A DNA stretch of 64,000 nucleotides from the NCBI GenBank assembly GCA_963832365.1, contig CAWHUL010000011.1, positions 124,001-188,000 on the forward strand. The letters are read 5' to 3'. Below, one piece after another: positions 54,004 to 63,151 of this stretch. The stretch is from CAWBRT01 sp963832365. GTDB lineage: Bacteria > Acidobacteriota > Terriglobia > Terriglobales > Acidobacteriaceae. The notes under the pieces were generated by a model. It made no database searches and was not told where the DNA came from. It worked only from the letters and a program-made list of their open reading frames with translations. A program made the position numbers and the translations under genes. The first letter of the stretch is position 1. Every line of letters begins with the position of its first letter.

Positions 54004-55161
54004 ATGTTCATGTTCGAGAAGGCGCTCGTAGGGAACCGGAAGTACTGGATGTGGATTGGTATTCTCCTCGCCCTCGTCTTCCTGGGTTTCCTGGCCTACC
54101 TGCGGCAGGCGACGGTCGGGTTGGCGGTTACGGGGCTGAGTCACGATGTGGTGTGGGGACTGTATATCTCCCAATTTGTGTTCTTTATCGGACTTGGCGC
54201 TTCGGCTGTCGTGGTCGTTTTGCCCTACTATCTGCATGACTGGAAAGCCTTCGGCAAGAGCACGATGATGGGCGAAATCCTCGGCATGTGCTCGGTGATT
54301 ATGGCTATGCTCTTTATTTTTGTAAGCATGGGCCAACCGCAACGCGTGCTGAACGTGCTGCTATACCCGCACCCGAATTCGCTCATTTTCTGGGATATGA
54401 CGGTCCTCAGCGGTTATGTGCTGCTCAACGCGATCATCACCGTGACGCTGCTGAGCGCCAAGCATGAGGGCGTGCCCCCGCCGAAGTGGATCAAGCCTGT
54501 CATCGTTCTGTCGATACCCTGGGCCATCAGCATCCACACGGTGACGGCGTTCATCTTGAGCGGTCTGGCGGCGCGGCCATTTTGGATGAATCCGATCATG
54601 GCTCCCCGCTTTCTGGCTTCGGCCTTTTCTTCGGGGCCGGCAGTGCTCATCATTTTGATCCTGGTGCTGCGGCGGTTGAAGGTTTTCGATGCCGGCATCG
54701 AAGCCGTGAAGAAGCTTGCCCTGATCATGACGTACTGCATGGTTGTCAACGTGTTCTTTGTGCTGATGGAGGTGTTCACCACTTTCTACAGCCAGATTCC
54801 CAGCCACATGGAGCATTTTGAATATCTTTTCTTCGGGCTTGACGGCAACTATCAGATGGTGCCCGTGATGTGGTTATCACTGCTGTTTGCTCTCGTTTCG
54901 CTGGTCATGCTCCTGGTGCCGCGCTGGCGGACGGATACGCGTTTGCTGACGTGGGCTTGTGTTTTGGTTTTCTTTTCGCTCTGGCTGGATAAGGGATTTG
55001 CTTTGCTGATTGGCGGCTTTGTGCCTTCGCCATTTGGTGCGGTCGCGCGCTATACGCCCACGCTGAATGAGTGGACAGTCGCCGTCGGCATTTGGGCCCT
55101 TGGAGCCTTGATGATTACAGTGCTTTATAAGATCATGCTTTCGGTTCAGGAAGAGGTGTAG
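54004..55161 (+). CDS. dsrP: DsrP, NrfD-like quinone-interacting membrane subunit
   Basis: Integral membrane protein of about ten helices in the NrfD/PsrC family, thought to exchange electrons between menaquinone and periplasmic DsrJO. It shows WMWIGILLALVFLGFLAYLR, VWGLYISQFVFFIGLGASAV and PWAISIHTVTAFILSGL. Length is 385 residues, typical. It begins ten bases after dsrO. The gap of 156 bases to the next gene is the largest inside the first part of the island, so a secondary promoter there is possible. Confidence 0.94.
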   Translation: MFMFEKALVGNRKYWMWIGILLALVFLGFLAYLRQATVGLAVTGLSHDVVWGLYISQFVFFIGLGASAVVVVLPYYLHDWKAFGKSTMMGEILGMCSVIMAMLFIFVSMGQPQRVLNVLLYPHPNSLIFWDMTVLSGYVLLNAIITVTLLSAKHEGVPPPKWIKPVIVLSIPWAISIHTVTAFILSGLAARPFWMNPIMAPRFLASAFSSGPAVLIILILVLRRLKVFDAGIEAVKKLALIMTYCMVVNVFFVLMEVFTTFYSQIPSHMEHFEYLFFGLDGNYQMVPVMWLSLLFALVSLVMLLVPRWRTDTRLLTWACVLVFFSLWLDKGFALLIGGFVPSPFGAVARYTPTLNEWTVAVGIWALGALMITVLYKIMLSVQEEV

Positions 55162-55317
55162 CCCGGCGCAGGTCGATTCCGGCTCGGGCTTCGTGTAAGT
55201 GCAGATGTTGCCGGCACTGACTGGGCATCTGGTCGAACGGCACGCGGATGATCGCGGTGTTTTGCAAGATCGTGGGGACGTGTACAAATCATATTTTGTT
55301 TCTTTGAGAGGTGACTT

Positions 55318-56823
55318 ATGGCAGTTGATCTGGCCAAATCCGGAACGTCAGCTCAGACGGGAACCGCTCCACCGGGTTCACGCCCGGTGCAGGGATTCAA
55401 CGAAGACTGGCTGGCGATGTGCATTGGCCTTCTTGTTTTTGCACTCTCACTTGCGCTTCTATTCGGCGTGGACTTGCTGGGCTGGGGAATTACAACCTCG
55501 GTCTGGACCAGTCCAGCCAATGCTTTACGCGCAGCCTCCAAGAATTACGCCGGCCTTCCCGCCGTTGTATCCCTGGTTGGAACTTTTCTGTTCATGTTGG
55601 TCATTCTGGGGGTTGGGGCAAAGAAGGTTGGAGTAGACGTTAAGAAGTTCGCGCAAGGCTTTGGCGTAGTATTCGGGCTCAGTTATCTCTGCTGGTTCTT
55701 CGGCAGTTGGGCATACATCGCCGCAACTCCGAATACGCGCGGTGCCTTCAAAATTGGATGGTCGCTGAACCTGACCAACGAGTCGGGCTTCATCATTGCG
55801 CTGCTTTGCGGGCTTTTTATCGGTAACTTCATGCCCGGCGTGGCGGCGTGGATCAAGGAAGCAATTCGTCCTGAGTTGTACATTAAGGCCGGCATTGTGA
55901 TCCTCGGCGGTTTCCTCGGCATCGCCGCGCTGGATCAGCGCGCGTTGGCGACATCGGTGATGTTTCGCGGTATTTGCGCGATCATCGAGGCGTATCTAAT
56001 TTACTGGCCGCTAGTCTATTTTGTCTCGCGTAAATACTTTGGGTTCAGCCGCGAGTGGGCAGCGCCTCTCGCCTCGGGTATTTCCATCTGCGGCGTTTCG
56101 GCGGCAATTGCCACCGGCGGCGCGATCCGGGCGCGGGCAGTCGTTCCGGTGATGGTGTCCTCGCTGGTCGTGGTCTTTTCGGTAGTGGAACTGCTGATCC
56201 TGCCGTTCGCAGCCCAGCACTTCCTTTGGCACGAGCCAATGGTGGCCGGCGCTTGGATGGGCTTGGCCGTCAAGACCGACGGAGCGGCGGTAGCCAGTGG
56301 AGCGATCGCCGATTCGCTGATACGCGCCAAGGCGATGACGATGGGCATCAACTACTCGCCTGGCTGGGTCATGAACGTCGCCGCGACGGTGAAGGTATTC
56401 ATCGACATCTTCATCGGCGTGTGGGCATTCGTGCTTGCCTGGGTGTGGGCGGCCAAGTTCGACAAGACGCGCGCGCCCGGCGACAAAGTTAAAGCGAAGG
56501 AGATCTGGCAGCGCTTCCCGAAGTTCGTGCTTGGCTACGTGGCGACCTTCCTGATCGTGCTCGCGATCGGAATTCTCGCGCCGCAGACCATTGGGAAGGT
56601 CAAGGGCGCAATGGGACAGGCGAACATTTTCCGCGGGATATTCTTTGTCATGACGTTTTTCAGCATTGGCGTTGTTTCCAATTTCCGCAAACTTTGGGAA
56701 GAGGGCATCGGCAGGCTGGCGGCCGTTTATGTGCTCTGCCTGTTTGGCTACATTATCTGGATCGGTCTGGCTATCTCGTGGTTATTCTTCCACGGCATGC
56801 TGCCGCCGCTCCTAAAGGGGTGA
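55318..56823 (+). CDS. YeiH/UPF0324 family transporter (putative sulfate exporter type)
   Basis: A polytopic membrane protein of 501 residues with about 11-12 helices. ASGISICGVSAAIATGGAIR and VKTDGAAVASGAIADSLIRA match the YeiH/Cons_hypoth698 family, annotated elsewhere as putative sulfate exporters. An N-terminal extension of about 90 residues holds two additional helices compared with typical 340-residue members. Its place inside the dsr island suggests movement of sulfite, sulfate or another sulfur compound; the substrate is not shown by sequence. GAGGTGA precedes the ATG. Confidence 0.8.
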   Translation: MAVDLAKSGTSAQTGTAPPGSRPVQGFNEDWLAMCIGLLVFALSLALLFGVDLLGWGITTSVWTSPANALRAASKNYAGLPAVVSLVGTFLFMLVILGVGAKKVGVDVKKFAQGFGVVFGLSYLCWFFGSWAYIAATPNTRGAFKIGWSLNLTNESGFIIALLCGLFIGNFMPGVAAWIKEAIRPELYIKAGIVILGGFLGIAALDQRALATSVMFRGICAIIEAYLIYWPLVYFVSRKYFGFSREWAAPLASGISICGVSAAIATGGAIRARAVVPVMVSSLVVVFSVVELLILPFAAQHFLWHEPMVAGAWMGLAVKTDGAAVASGAIADSLIRAKAMTMGINYSPGWVMNVAATVKVFIDIFIGVWAFVLAWVWAAKFDKTRAPGDKVKAKEIWQRFPKFVLGYVATFLIVLAIGILAPQTIGKVKGAMGQANIFRGIFFVMTFFSIGVVSNFRKLWEEGIGRLAAVYVLCLFGYIIWIGLAISWLFFHGMLPPLLKG

Positions 56824-56826
56824 GAT

Positions 56827-56991
56827 ATGGCAAATCCAACAATGGCTCCGAAGCCTTCGCAGCCGCGGTTCTCGGAAGAGATCCGCAAGATGGAATATGA
56901 ACCGCTTGATATCGTTGAGAAGAAGTTGATCTGGTACACATTTTTTACCGGAATAGGCTTGCTCATCATCATGGTTCTGCTAACTCGGTAA
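56827..56991 (+). CDS. 54-residue single-helix membrane microprotein
   Basis: Starts three bases after the transporter stop (GGGGTGAGAT upstream serves as ribosome binding site). A charged soluble half (SEEIRKMEYEPLDIVEKK) precedes one C-terminal helix (IWYTFFTGIGLLIIMVLLT). The close spacing suggests an accessory subunit of the YeiH-like transporter, as with other small transporter partners. I do not recognise a family. Confidence 0.7.
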   Translation: MANPTMAPKPSQPRFSEEIRKMEYEPLDIVEKKLIWYTFFTGIGLLIIMVLLTR

Positions 56992-57004
56992 ATGCGCACC
57001 GTGA

Positions 57005-57028
57005 GTCGCGGGACATGGGTCCCGCGAC
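57005..57028 (+). promoter_or_regulatory. Perfect 10-bp hairpin inside the dsr island
   Basis: GTCGCGGGAC-ATGG-GTCCCGCGAC, 13 bases after the microprotein stop. No T-tract follows, so it is more likely a mRNA-processing or stabilising hairpin or an attenuator than a terminator. It separates the transport genes from the sirohaem genes. Confidence 0.6.
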
Positions 57029-57080
57029 AGCGGCGCTTTGAAAACACGCTCAATTGGAGCGGAAGTGAATAGGTGAAGTA

Positions 57081-58812
57081 GTGGGATTTGAAATGGGAGC
57101 TACGGGAAAAGTTTATCTGGTTGGAGCAGGCCCGGGGCATCCTGAGCTGTTGACGATTAAGGCGGCAAACCTGATCAAGGCGGCGGATGTCATTGTTTAC
57201 GACCGGCTGATTCAGGAAGACGTGCTGGCGCTGGCGAAACCGACCGCTGAGCGCATTTACATGGGCAAACCGGTCGGCCGTCACGATTCGCGTCAGGACG
57301 AGGTCAACGAACTGCTCGTCCACAAGGCGCGCGAAGGCAAGACCGTAGTTCGCCTGAAGGGCGGCGATCCATTCCTGTTCGGCCGCGGCGGAGAAGAAGC
57401 CGAATATCTGGCGGAACATGGCGTCGGCTTCGACGTGATTCCCGGCGTTTCCTCCGCGCTCTCGGCGCCTCTCAGCGCCGGAATTCCGGTAACACATCGC
57501 GACTCTTCTGTCCGCCGTGGCGATTGTGACCGGTCATTTTCGCGACGGCGACGACGACAATGTCGATTTCAACGCCCTGAGCAAGATTCCGACGCTGGTT
57601 TTTCTGATGGGCGTCCATGCGGTTGAGCAGATTGCAAAGCGGTTGATCGCCGAGGGCCGCGATCCAGGCACGCCGGCTGCCATCATCCAGATGGCGTTCT
57701 GGCACGGCGAACAGGTTGCCACTGGGACACTGGAGACGATTGCCGAAGCGGCAAAGCTGCAAGGCGTCAAGGCTCCGGCAACACTGGTGATCGGCGAGGT
57801 CGTGAGGCTTCGCGAGAAACTGAAGAAGGCCGAGCGCGATCTTCAGCGTCGCGGCGAGTCGGACGCACGTTTTGCCCCCGGCCCCTCGCCACAGGAACTG
57901 TTTCGCCTGGCGACCGCAGGCGTCGGCAGTCAGATGCTGGCGTGGGCAGTGTCAGCAGGCGTATTCGAAGCACTGGAACATCCGAAAACCGTCTGCAATC
58001 TGGCTCTGCAAATCCATGCCGATGCGGACGCACTTAACGACATGATGCAGGTGCTGGTGGCGCTTGGGCTGGTTGAGGCGCGACCGGATGGCTATCGCAA
58101 TCTGGAATTGGCCTCGCTCTACCTGCGGCGGAACTCACCCCAGTCGCTCGTCCCCGCGCTGATGTATGAGGTTGGAGAAAACTGTGACGCTACCGCGCTC
58201 GACAGGTTCGCGACCACGGGTCGAAAAACGCTGCGCCCGGATCATGCAGCTCTGCACTACCACGCCTGTGAGTCGCTGGCGCGTTACGCGGCGCCGGTCG
58301 TGCTGGATCGCGTTGACCTCGCCGGATGCGAGACCGTGCTCGTTGCGGGATGGGGAGCGGCGACTTATTCAGAGCTGATTGCGGCTCGCTGGCCGCGTGC
58401 GAAGGTTATAGGCGTCAACCCGGCATTGGGTGAAGTGCTGCCGGCGCACAGCTTCGACGCAGTGATCATTTCCGGGCTTCTCGGTTCGGCATCGCGCGAG
58501 GAATGCGATGATGTCGTTTGCCGTGCGGCCACCCAACTGAAGGCTGGCGGGATGCTGATGCTGCAAGACGATTTGCTCTCCGTGGGAGCCAGTGTGGCTC
58601 CAGAGGTCGCGCTTGCTCGCCTGGCACGACGGGTCACGAACGGCAACAGTGCCGAGTGGTCCGTGGAGCGCGTTACGGCGCTGCTGGAAAAATCGGGTTT
58701 AGAGGCTGGTTCGGACCCGCTTGCAGGCGCGGGCATGTTAATCAAGAGTAAGAAGACGAATTCATACACAGTGAAGCCGTGCGTGCTGGTGGAATCAGTG
58801 CCGGCTGACTGA
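57081..58812 (+). CDS. cobA: CobA-type uroporphyrinogen-III methyltransferase fused to a second methyltransferase-like domain, one frameshift
   Basis: Residues 1-250: SUMT/CobA, making precorrin-2 for sirohaem (VYLVGAGPGHPELLTIKA, YMGKPVGRH, VVRLKGGDPFLFGRGGEEAEY, GIPVTHRD). An extra base near 57506 breaks the frame; removing it gives THRDSLSAVAIVTGHF. After a Lys/Glu/Arg linker, about residues 280-576 form an O-methyltransferase-like module: a helical dimerisation part (GVGSQMLAWAVSAGVFEALE, MMQVLVALGLVE) then a Rossmann part with degenerate SAM motif VLVAGWGAAT. I know SUMT-CysG and SUMT-HemD fusions, but not this one. Neighbours dsrD and dsrN support a sirohaem role. Start GTG follows AGGTGA. 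Corrected length is 576 residues. Confidence 0.82.
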
Positions 58813-58826
58813 AAAGGGGAACTAAT

Positions 58827-59069
58827 ATGGCAGAGCTTACGGCAGAGATGGTTGCGGAAGACATGTTCCAGTTGGTATCCGAGTGCGCGGGAAAGAAGAA
58901 CTTGAAACCGGGTGACCTGACCAAGGCGATGGTGGCAAAACATGGGGACGCTTGCACGAAAGACATTACCAAGCTCGCGATCCGGCAGTTGATCGATTCC
59001 GGCCGTTGCGTCTACGCCTATGTCGGAGGCTCGTTTATTCAGTTGCCGCCCAAGGAATCGCAAGGCTGA
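58827..59069 (+). CDS. dsrD: DsrD, activator of dissimilatory sulfite reductase
   Basis: An 80-residue winged-helix-fold protein that stimulates sulfite reduction by DsrAB. The text MVAEDMFQLVSECAGKKNL and KPGDLTKAMVAKHGD, then LAIRQLIDSGRCVYAYVGGS matches DsrD. It is a marker mainly of sulfite-reducing dsr clusters. It lies 14 bases after the CobA fusion and before dsrN, and begins after AAAAGGGGAAC. Confidence 0.92.
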   Translation: MAELTAEMVAEDMFQLVSECAGKKNLKPGDLTKAMVAKHGDACTKDITKLAIRQLIDSGRCVYAYVGGSFIQLPPKESQG

Positions 59070-59083
59070 GGTTAAGCGCTCAG

Positions 59084-60514
59084 ATGAATGCGGCCTCGAA
59101 CGCGCCAAGAATCGTGATTGCAGGGCTTGCCGGCGATTCCGGAAAATCTGTGGTCTCGATGGCGCTGCTCCGGGCATTCCGTGGCGAAGGGACGCAGGTG
59201 CGCGCATTCAAGAAGGGTCCTGATTACATCGATACCGCGTGGCTCTCATGGGCCTCGGGAGAGCCGGCGAGAAACCTGGATACATGGTTGATGGGTTTCC
59301 CGAGGGCGGTGCAGTCGTTTTGCGCGCATGCCATCGCCGGTGGTCTCAACGTGATCGAAGGCAATCGCGGACTGTTCGACGGGTCTGACGCAGCCGGAAC
59401 ACACAGTACGGCCGAGTTGGCGAAGGCGATTCAAGCGCCGGTGCTGCTGGTTCTGAATGTCACCAAGATGACGCGCACCGCGGCTGCCGTGGTGTTGGGC
59501 TGCAAACAGTTAGATCCGGATTTGCAAATCGGCGGAGTCGTTCTGAACCACGTCGCCAGCAAACGACACGAAATGGTCGTGCGCGATGCGATCGAGGGAG
59601 TGTGCGGAATCCCGGTGGTCGGCGTCATCCCTAAGCTCGATAGTGACGCTCTGCCCTCGCGGCATCTCGGATTGGTGACTCCCGAAGATCATCCTGCGAT
59701 GAAGGAGCTGTCTTCGCTGTTGGACAAGGTCGCGGCTGGGCTCGACATGGCGCGGATAAAGGAAATTGCCGCCGGCGTGAACGTGCTTTGCGCGCCGCCT
59801 TTGCATGCAGCGACGAAAGAGGCGGACGAGGGCGCGGTCCGGATTGCCGTGATTCGCGACGCGGCGTTCAGTTTTTACTACCAGGAGAATATCGAGGCAC
59901 TGAGCCGGGCGGGCGCGGAAGTCGTGTTCATCTCAGCTTTGCGGTCAGGCAAACTGCCCGAGGATGTGGATGCCGTGTACATTGGCGGCGGCTTTCCGGA
60001 GGTGCATGCCGAGAAGCTCGATGCTAACGCGGGGTTTCTGCATTCGCTTGCCGATGCCGGTTCACGCGGCGTGCCTATTTATGCCGAATGCGGCGGGTTG
60101 ATGTTGCTATCGCGGTCAATCCAGTGGCAGGGGAGACGTTTCCGCATGGCGGGCGTCCTGCCTATCGATATCGAAGTGGGCAGCGCTCCGCAAGGGCACG
60201 GATACGTGGAAGCGGCGGTCGATACTCCGAATCCGTTTTACGCGGTTGGAACCGTGTTGCGGGGTCATGAGTTCCATTACTCGCGCATCGCGGTCGCCTC
60301 CGAGGCGCTGAAGTCAGAGCCGCCGGCAACCGCGTGTTCGGTGCGCCGAGGAACCGGCGCGATCGGCAAGCGCGACGGACTGATCGTCAACAACGTGTGG
60401 GCAAGCTATACGCACCTGCATGCAAGCGCAACGCCGGAATGGGCTGAGGGCGTAATCAAACTTGCCCGGCGGCATCGCGCGGCAGGAGTGAATCTGGCGG
60501 GGCGAGCCTCGTAG
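59084..60514 (+). CDS. dsrN: DsrN, sirohaem amidase (CbiA-like)
   Basis: Glutamine-dependent amidotransferase homologous to cobyrinate a,c-diamide synthase, thought to amidate sirohaem for DsrAB. The N-terminal P-loop is AGLAGDSGKSVVSMALL with FKKGPDYID. The C-terminal glutaminase has YIGGGFPEVHAEKL, the nucleophile Cys in YAECGGLMLLSRS and a conserved GHEFHYS His. The ATG at 59084 is chosen because MNAASNAPRIVIAG places the P-loop correctly; the upstream open frame overlaps dsrD. Length is 476 residues. Confidence 0.92.
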   Translation: MNAASNAPRIVIAGLAGDSGKSVVSMALLRAFRGEGTQVRAFKKGPDYIDTAWLSWASGEPARNLDTWLMGFPRAVQSFCAHAIAGGLNVIEGNRGLFDGSDAAGTHSTAELAKAIQAPVLLVLNVTKMTRTAAAVVLGCKQLDPDLQIGGVVLNHVASKRHEMVVRDAIEGVCGIPVVGVIPKLDSDALPSRHLGLVTPEDHPAMKELSSLLDKVAAGLDMARIKEIAAGVNVLCAPPLHAATKEADEGAVRIAVIRDAAFSFYYQENIEALSRAGAEVVFISALRSGKLPEDVDAVYIGGGFPEVHAEKLDANAGFLHSLADAGSRGVPIYAECGGLMLLSRSIQWQGRRFRMAGVLPIDIEVGSAPQGHGYVEAAVDTPNPFYAVGTVLRGHEFHYSRIAVASEALKSEPPATACSVRRGTGAIGKRDGLIVNNVWASYTHLHASATPEWAEGVIKLARRHRAAGVNLAGRAS

Positions 60515-60590
60515 TGCGAATTATGTGAGCCCGGAAGTGGCTGGGTGTGCGGGCTGGTGCTTAACGATCTTCGAGCGGTGGGGGATATCC

Positions 60591-61499
60591 ATGGCAACTG
60601 TGGTGTCTTTGTTTATCTATGCAGGCGTACTTGTGTTTGCAGTAGGCTGCGTTTGCCGCGTAATTCAATACGCGCGCGCGCCCATCCACCTCCGTTGGGA
60701 ACTTTATCCCGTGCCGCATGAAGCGCCGGAGCGGGTAACGCACGGGGGATCGTATTTTGAGCAAGGCGACTGGTGGAAGAAAGAACGCCACTCGAACCTC
60801 GCCGGGGAATTGAGTTTCATGATCCCGGAGATGCTGTTGCTGAAAGGGCTCTGGGAATACAATCGCAAACTCTGGTACCGGTCGTTTCCGTTTCATGCCG
60901 GACTGTATCTGCTGATGGGAGCGGCCGCTCTGTCTGTGGTGGGCGCGGTCTTCGGAGGCATGGGACTCGCGGGCGTGCTATTCGCGATTGCTCGCGCGTG
61001 CGCTTGGGCGGGCCTGGTGCTGACGACGTTCGGCGGTCTGGCGTTGTTCTGGCGCAGACTCACCGATCCGGATTTGAAAAACTACACGGGGCTCGGCGAC
61101 TTGATGAATGTGGGCATGTTCGCGATTGCCTGCGTGCTGGTCATCATCGGAGCGCTTAGTGGCTCGATGCCACCGCTCTCCACGCTGACTCGCGCGCTGC
61201 TCACATTCGATTCGACGATCCAGCTGCCGGCCATGACCAGTGCCGGACTCATACTCGGGTCGGTAATCCTCGGCTACATCCCCTACACGCATATGGGGCA
61301 TTTTATCGCGAAATATTTCACTTACCACACGATCCGTTGGGACGACACGCCGAACAACAAGGAGATCTCCGCACGAGTTGCTGAGTATCTCACCTATCGT
61401 CCAACGTGGTCGGCGCCGCACATCGGAGCCGACGGCACGAAAACCTGGGGAGAGATCGCCACGATGAATCCACCCGAAAAGCAGGCGGTGCGTAAATGA
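60591..61499 (+). CDS. DsrM paralogue (DsrM2), NarI-like cytochrome b
   Basis: A second DsrM/TmcC-type membrane cytochrome b, 302 residues. Five or so helices include VVSLFIYAGVLVFAVGCVC, YRSFPFHAGLYLLMGAAALS, GLVLTTFGGLALFWR and GLILGSVILGYIPYTHMGHF, with His residues in HAGL and HMGHFIAKYFTYH as likely haem ligands. The ATG at 60591 follows GGTGGGGGATATCC; an upstream in-frame start adds unlikely sequence. It overlaps dsrK2 by four bases, so the two form a unit like DsrMK. Confidence 0.85.
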   Translation: MATVVSLFIYAGVLVFAVGCVCRVIQYARAPIHLRWELYPVPHEAPERVTHGGSYFEQGDWWKKERHSNLAGELSFMIPEMLLLKGLWEYNRKLWYRSFPFHAGLYLLMGAAALSVVGAVFGGMGLAGVLFAIARACAWAGLVLTTFGGLALFWRRLTDPDLKNYTGLGDLMNVGMFAIACVLVIIGALSGSMPPLSTLTRALLTFDSTIQLPAMTSAGLILGSVILGYIPYTHMGHFIAKYFTYHTIRWDDTPNNKEISARVAEYLTYRPTWSAPHIGADGTKTWGEIATMNPPEKQAVRK

Positions 61500-63100
61500 A
61501 GGAACAGGTCAATATTGCCGATGTTTCGCGGCGTGATGCAGAGCCGCTCACGCAAGTGCAAATGAGTGATTTAAAGCCGTTGCCCGCCGGTCTCGGCACC
61601 GTGGAAGGCCCAGCGTTTACCCCACTCAGCGCTTCAGTCAAGGAGCGATGCGAGTGCGCTCTCGACGGCACTTGCGCGCTCAATCTGCCCAGGCCGAAGT
61701 CCCGCGAGGAAGAAGAAGAGCTGGTCAAGAAATTTCTGTCCGGAGTTGAAAAGTTATTCAGCAAAGAGAATAACTGGACGTTTCTCCAGCCGCTGCTGCT
61801 CACCATGGAGCACTGCACGCGTTGCCAGACCTGCTCAGACGCTTGCCACATTTATGAAGCCAGCGGGCGCAACGAACTCTACCGTCCTCTTTTCCGCAGC
61901 GATATTCTGCGCCGTCTTTACTTCAAGTACGTGAAGCATGGCGGCCTGGTTTCGCGCTGGCAGCATGGCGACATCGAGCTGAACTGGCCGATGGTGGCGC
62001 GTCTTGCCGAGCTTTCCTACCGATGCAATCTCTGCCGCCGCTGTGCGCAGACCTGTCCCATTGGCGCCGATAACGCCCTTGTGGCACACGACCTCCGCAA
62101 ATTGTTCAGCATGGAGATGGGCATCTCGGCCAAGGAAATCCATGACAACGGCTCGATGAAGCAGTTGAAAGTTGGCTCCTCTACCGGCATGAGTCCCGCG
62201 GCGGTCAGGGACAGCGTGGACTTCATCGACGAGGAGATGAGCGAAAAAACCGGGATGGAGATCCACACGCCTTGGGACGTGGAGGGCGCCGACATCCTTT
62301 TGCTTCACAATGCCGGAGAAATTCTTGCGTGGCCCGAAAACCCAGGAGCTTTCGCGGTAATTCTCAACGCCGCCGGGATAAGCTGGACGATGTCCTCGGA
62401 GCTGGTTGCCTACGATTCCATCAATTACGGACTATGGTACGACGACGCGCAGTTTGCGCGTGTGGCGCTGAAACACGCGGACATGGCGCGCAAGTTGAAG
62501 GTGAAAAAGATTGTGATCGGCGAGTGCGGTCACGCGCACAAGGCGCTCAGCGTGATCGCCGACCGCATCCTGCTTGGCGAGATGAACGTTCCGCGCGAAA
62601 GCTCGATGACTTTGTTACGCGACATAGTTATGAGCGGCAAGCTCAAACTGGATCCTTCGCGCAATGATTTCCCCGTTACGCTGCACGACCCCTGCAACGT
62701 CGTGCGTCTGATGGGAGTGGTAGAGCCGCAGCGTGAGATTCTGCGGAAGATTGCTCCCAAGTTCCGCGAGATGGAACCGCACGGCGTCAACAACTACTGT
62801 TGCGGCGGTGGCAGCGGGTTCGCCATCATGTCGCCGAACAACTTCACCGACTGGCGCTTCCAGGTTTCCGGGCGCAAGAAGCTCGAGCAGGTGATGAACG
62901 CCTTCGGCGAGTGCCTCGAACCGGAAACTCCCAAATACGTCTGCGCCCCATGCAGCAACTGCAAAGGCCAGATGCGCGACCTGTTCGCTTATTGGAATCT
63001 CTGGGATAAGCATCAAATCCTGTACGGCGGCTTGGTTGAGCTGATCGTGAACGCCATGACCGACGTGAAGCCTGGTTTCCTGGAGTGGGAGTGGCACTAG
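61496..63100 (+). CDS. DsrK paralogue (DsrK2), HdrD/TmcB-like iron-sulfur protein
   Basis: A 534-residue partner of DsrM2. Two [4Fe-4S] motifs: C107, C110, C113 and C117 in CTRCQTCSDAC, and CNLCRRCAQTCPIG. The CCG regions are HDPCNVVRLMG with YCCGGGSGFAIM, and CAPCSNCKGQM, able to hold a noncubane cluster. An N-terminal extension of about 100 residues contains extra Cys (RCECALDGTCALNL) absent from DsrK upstream. It probably reduces a disulfide or trisulfide, perhaps also on DsrC; the acceptor is unknown. Confidence 0.87.
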   Translation: MKEQVNIADVSRRDAEPLTQVQMSDLKPLPAGLGTVEGPAFTPLSASVKERCECALDGTCALNLPRPKSREEEEELVKKFLSGVEKLFSKENNWTFLQPLLLTMEHCTRCQTCSDACHIYEASGRNELYRPLFRSDILRRLYFKYVKHGGLVSRWQHGDIELNWPMVARLAELSYRCNLCRRCAQTCPIGADNALVAHDLRKLFSMEMGISAKEIHDNGSMKQLKVGSSTGMSPAAVRDSVDFIDEEMSEKTGMEIHTPWDVEGADILLLHNAGEILAWPENPGAFAVILNAAGISWTMSSELVAYDSINYGLWYDDAQFARVALKHADMARKLKVKKIVIGECGHAHKALSVIADRILLGEMNVPRESSMTLLRDIVMSGKLKLDPSRNDFPVTLHDPCNVVRLMGVVEPQREILRKIAPKFREMEPHGVNNYCCGGGSGFAIMSPNNFTDWRFQVSGRKKLEQVMNAFGECLEPETPKYVCAPCSNCKGQMRDLFAYWNLWDKHQILYGGLVELIVNAMTDVKPGFLEWEWH

Positions 63101-63151
63101 ATTGCTGTCCCGTCAAGTTCGCTGCATAAGTTTCAGTATCTGTGTTCTTTG

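Noticed and set aside
57490..57520. Programmed frameshift in the cobA fusion gene
   Set aside because: No slippery heptamer with a downstream structure stands out, and identical one-base insertions occur in essential genes, so error is simpler.
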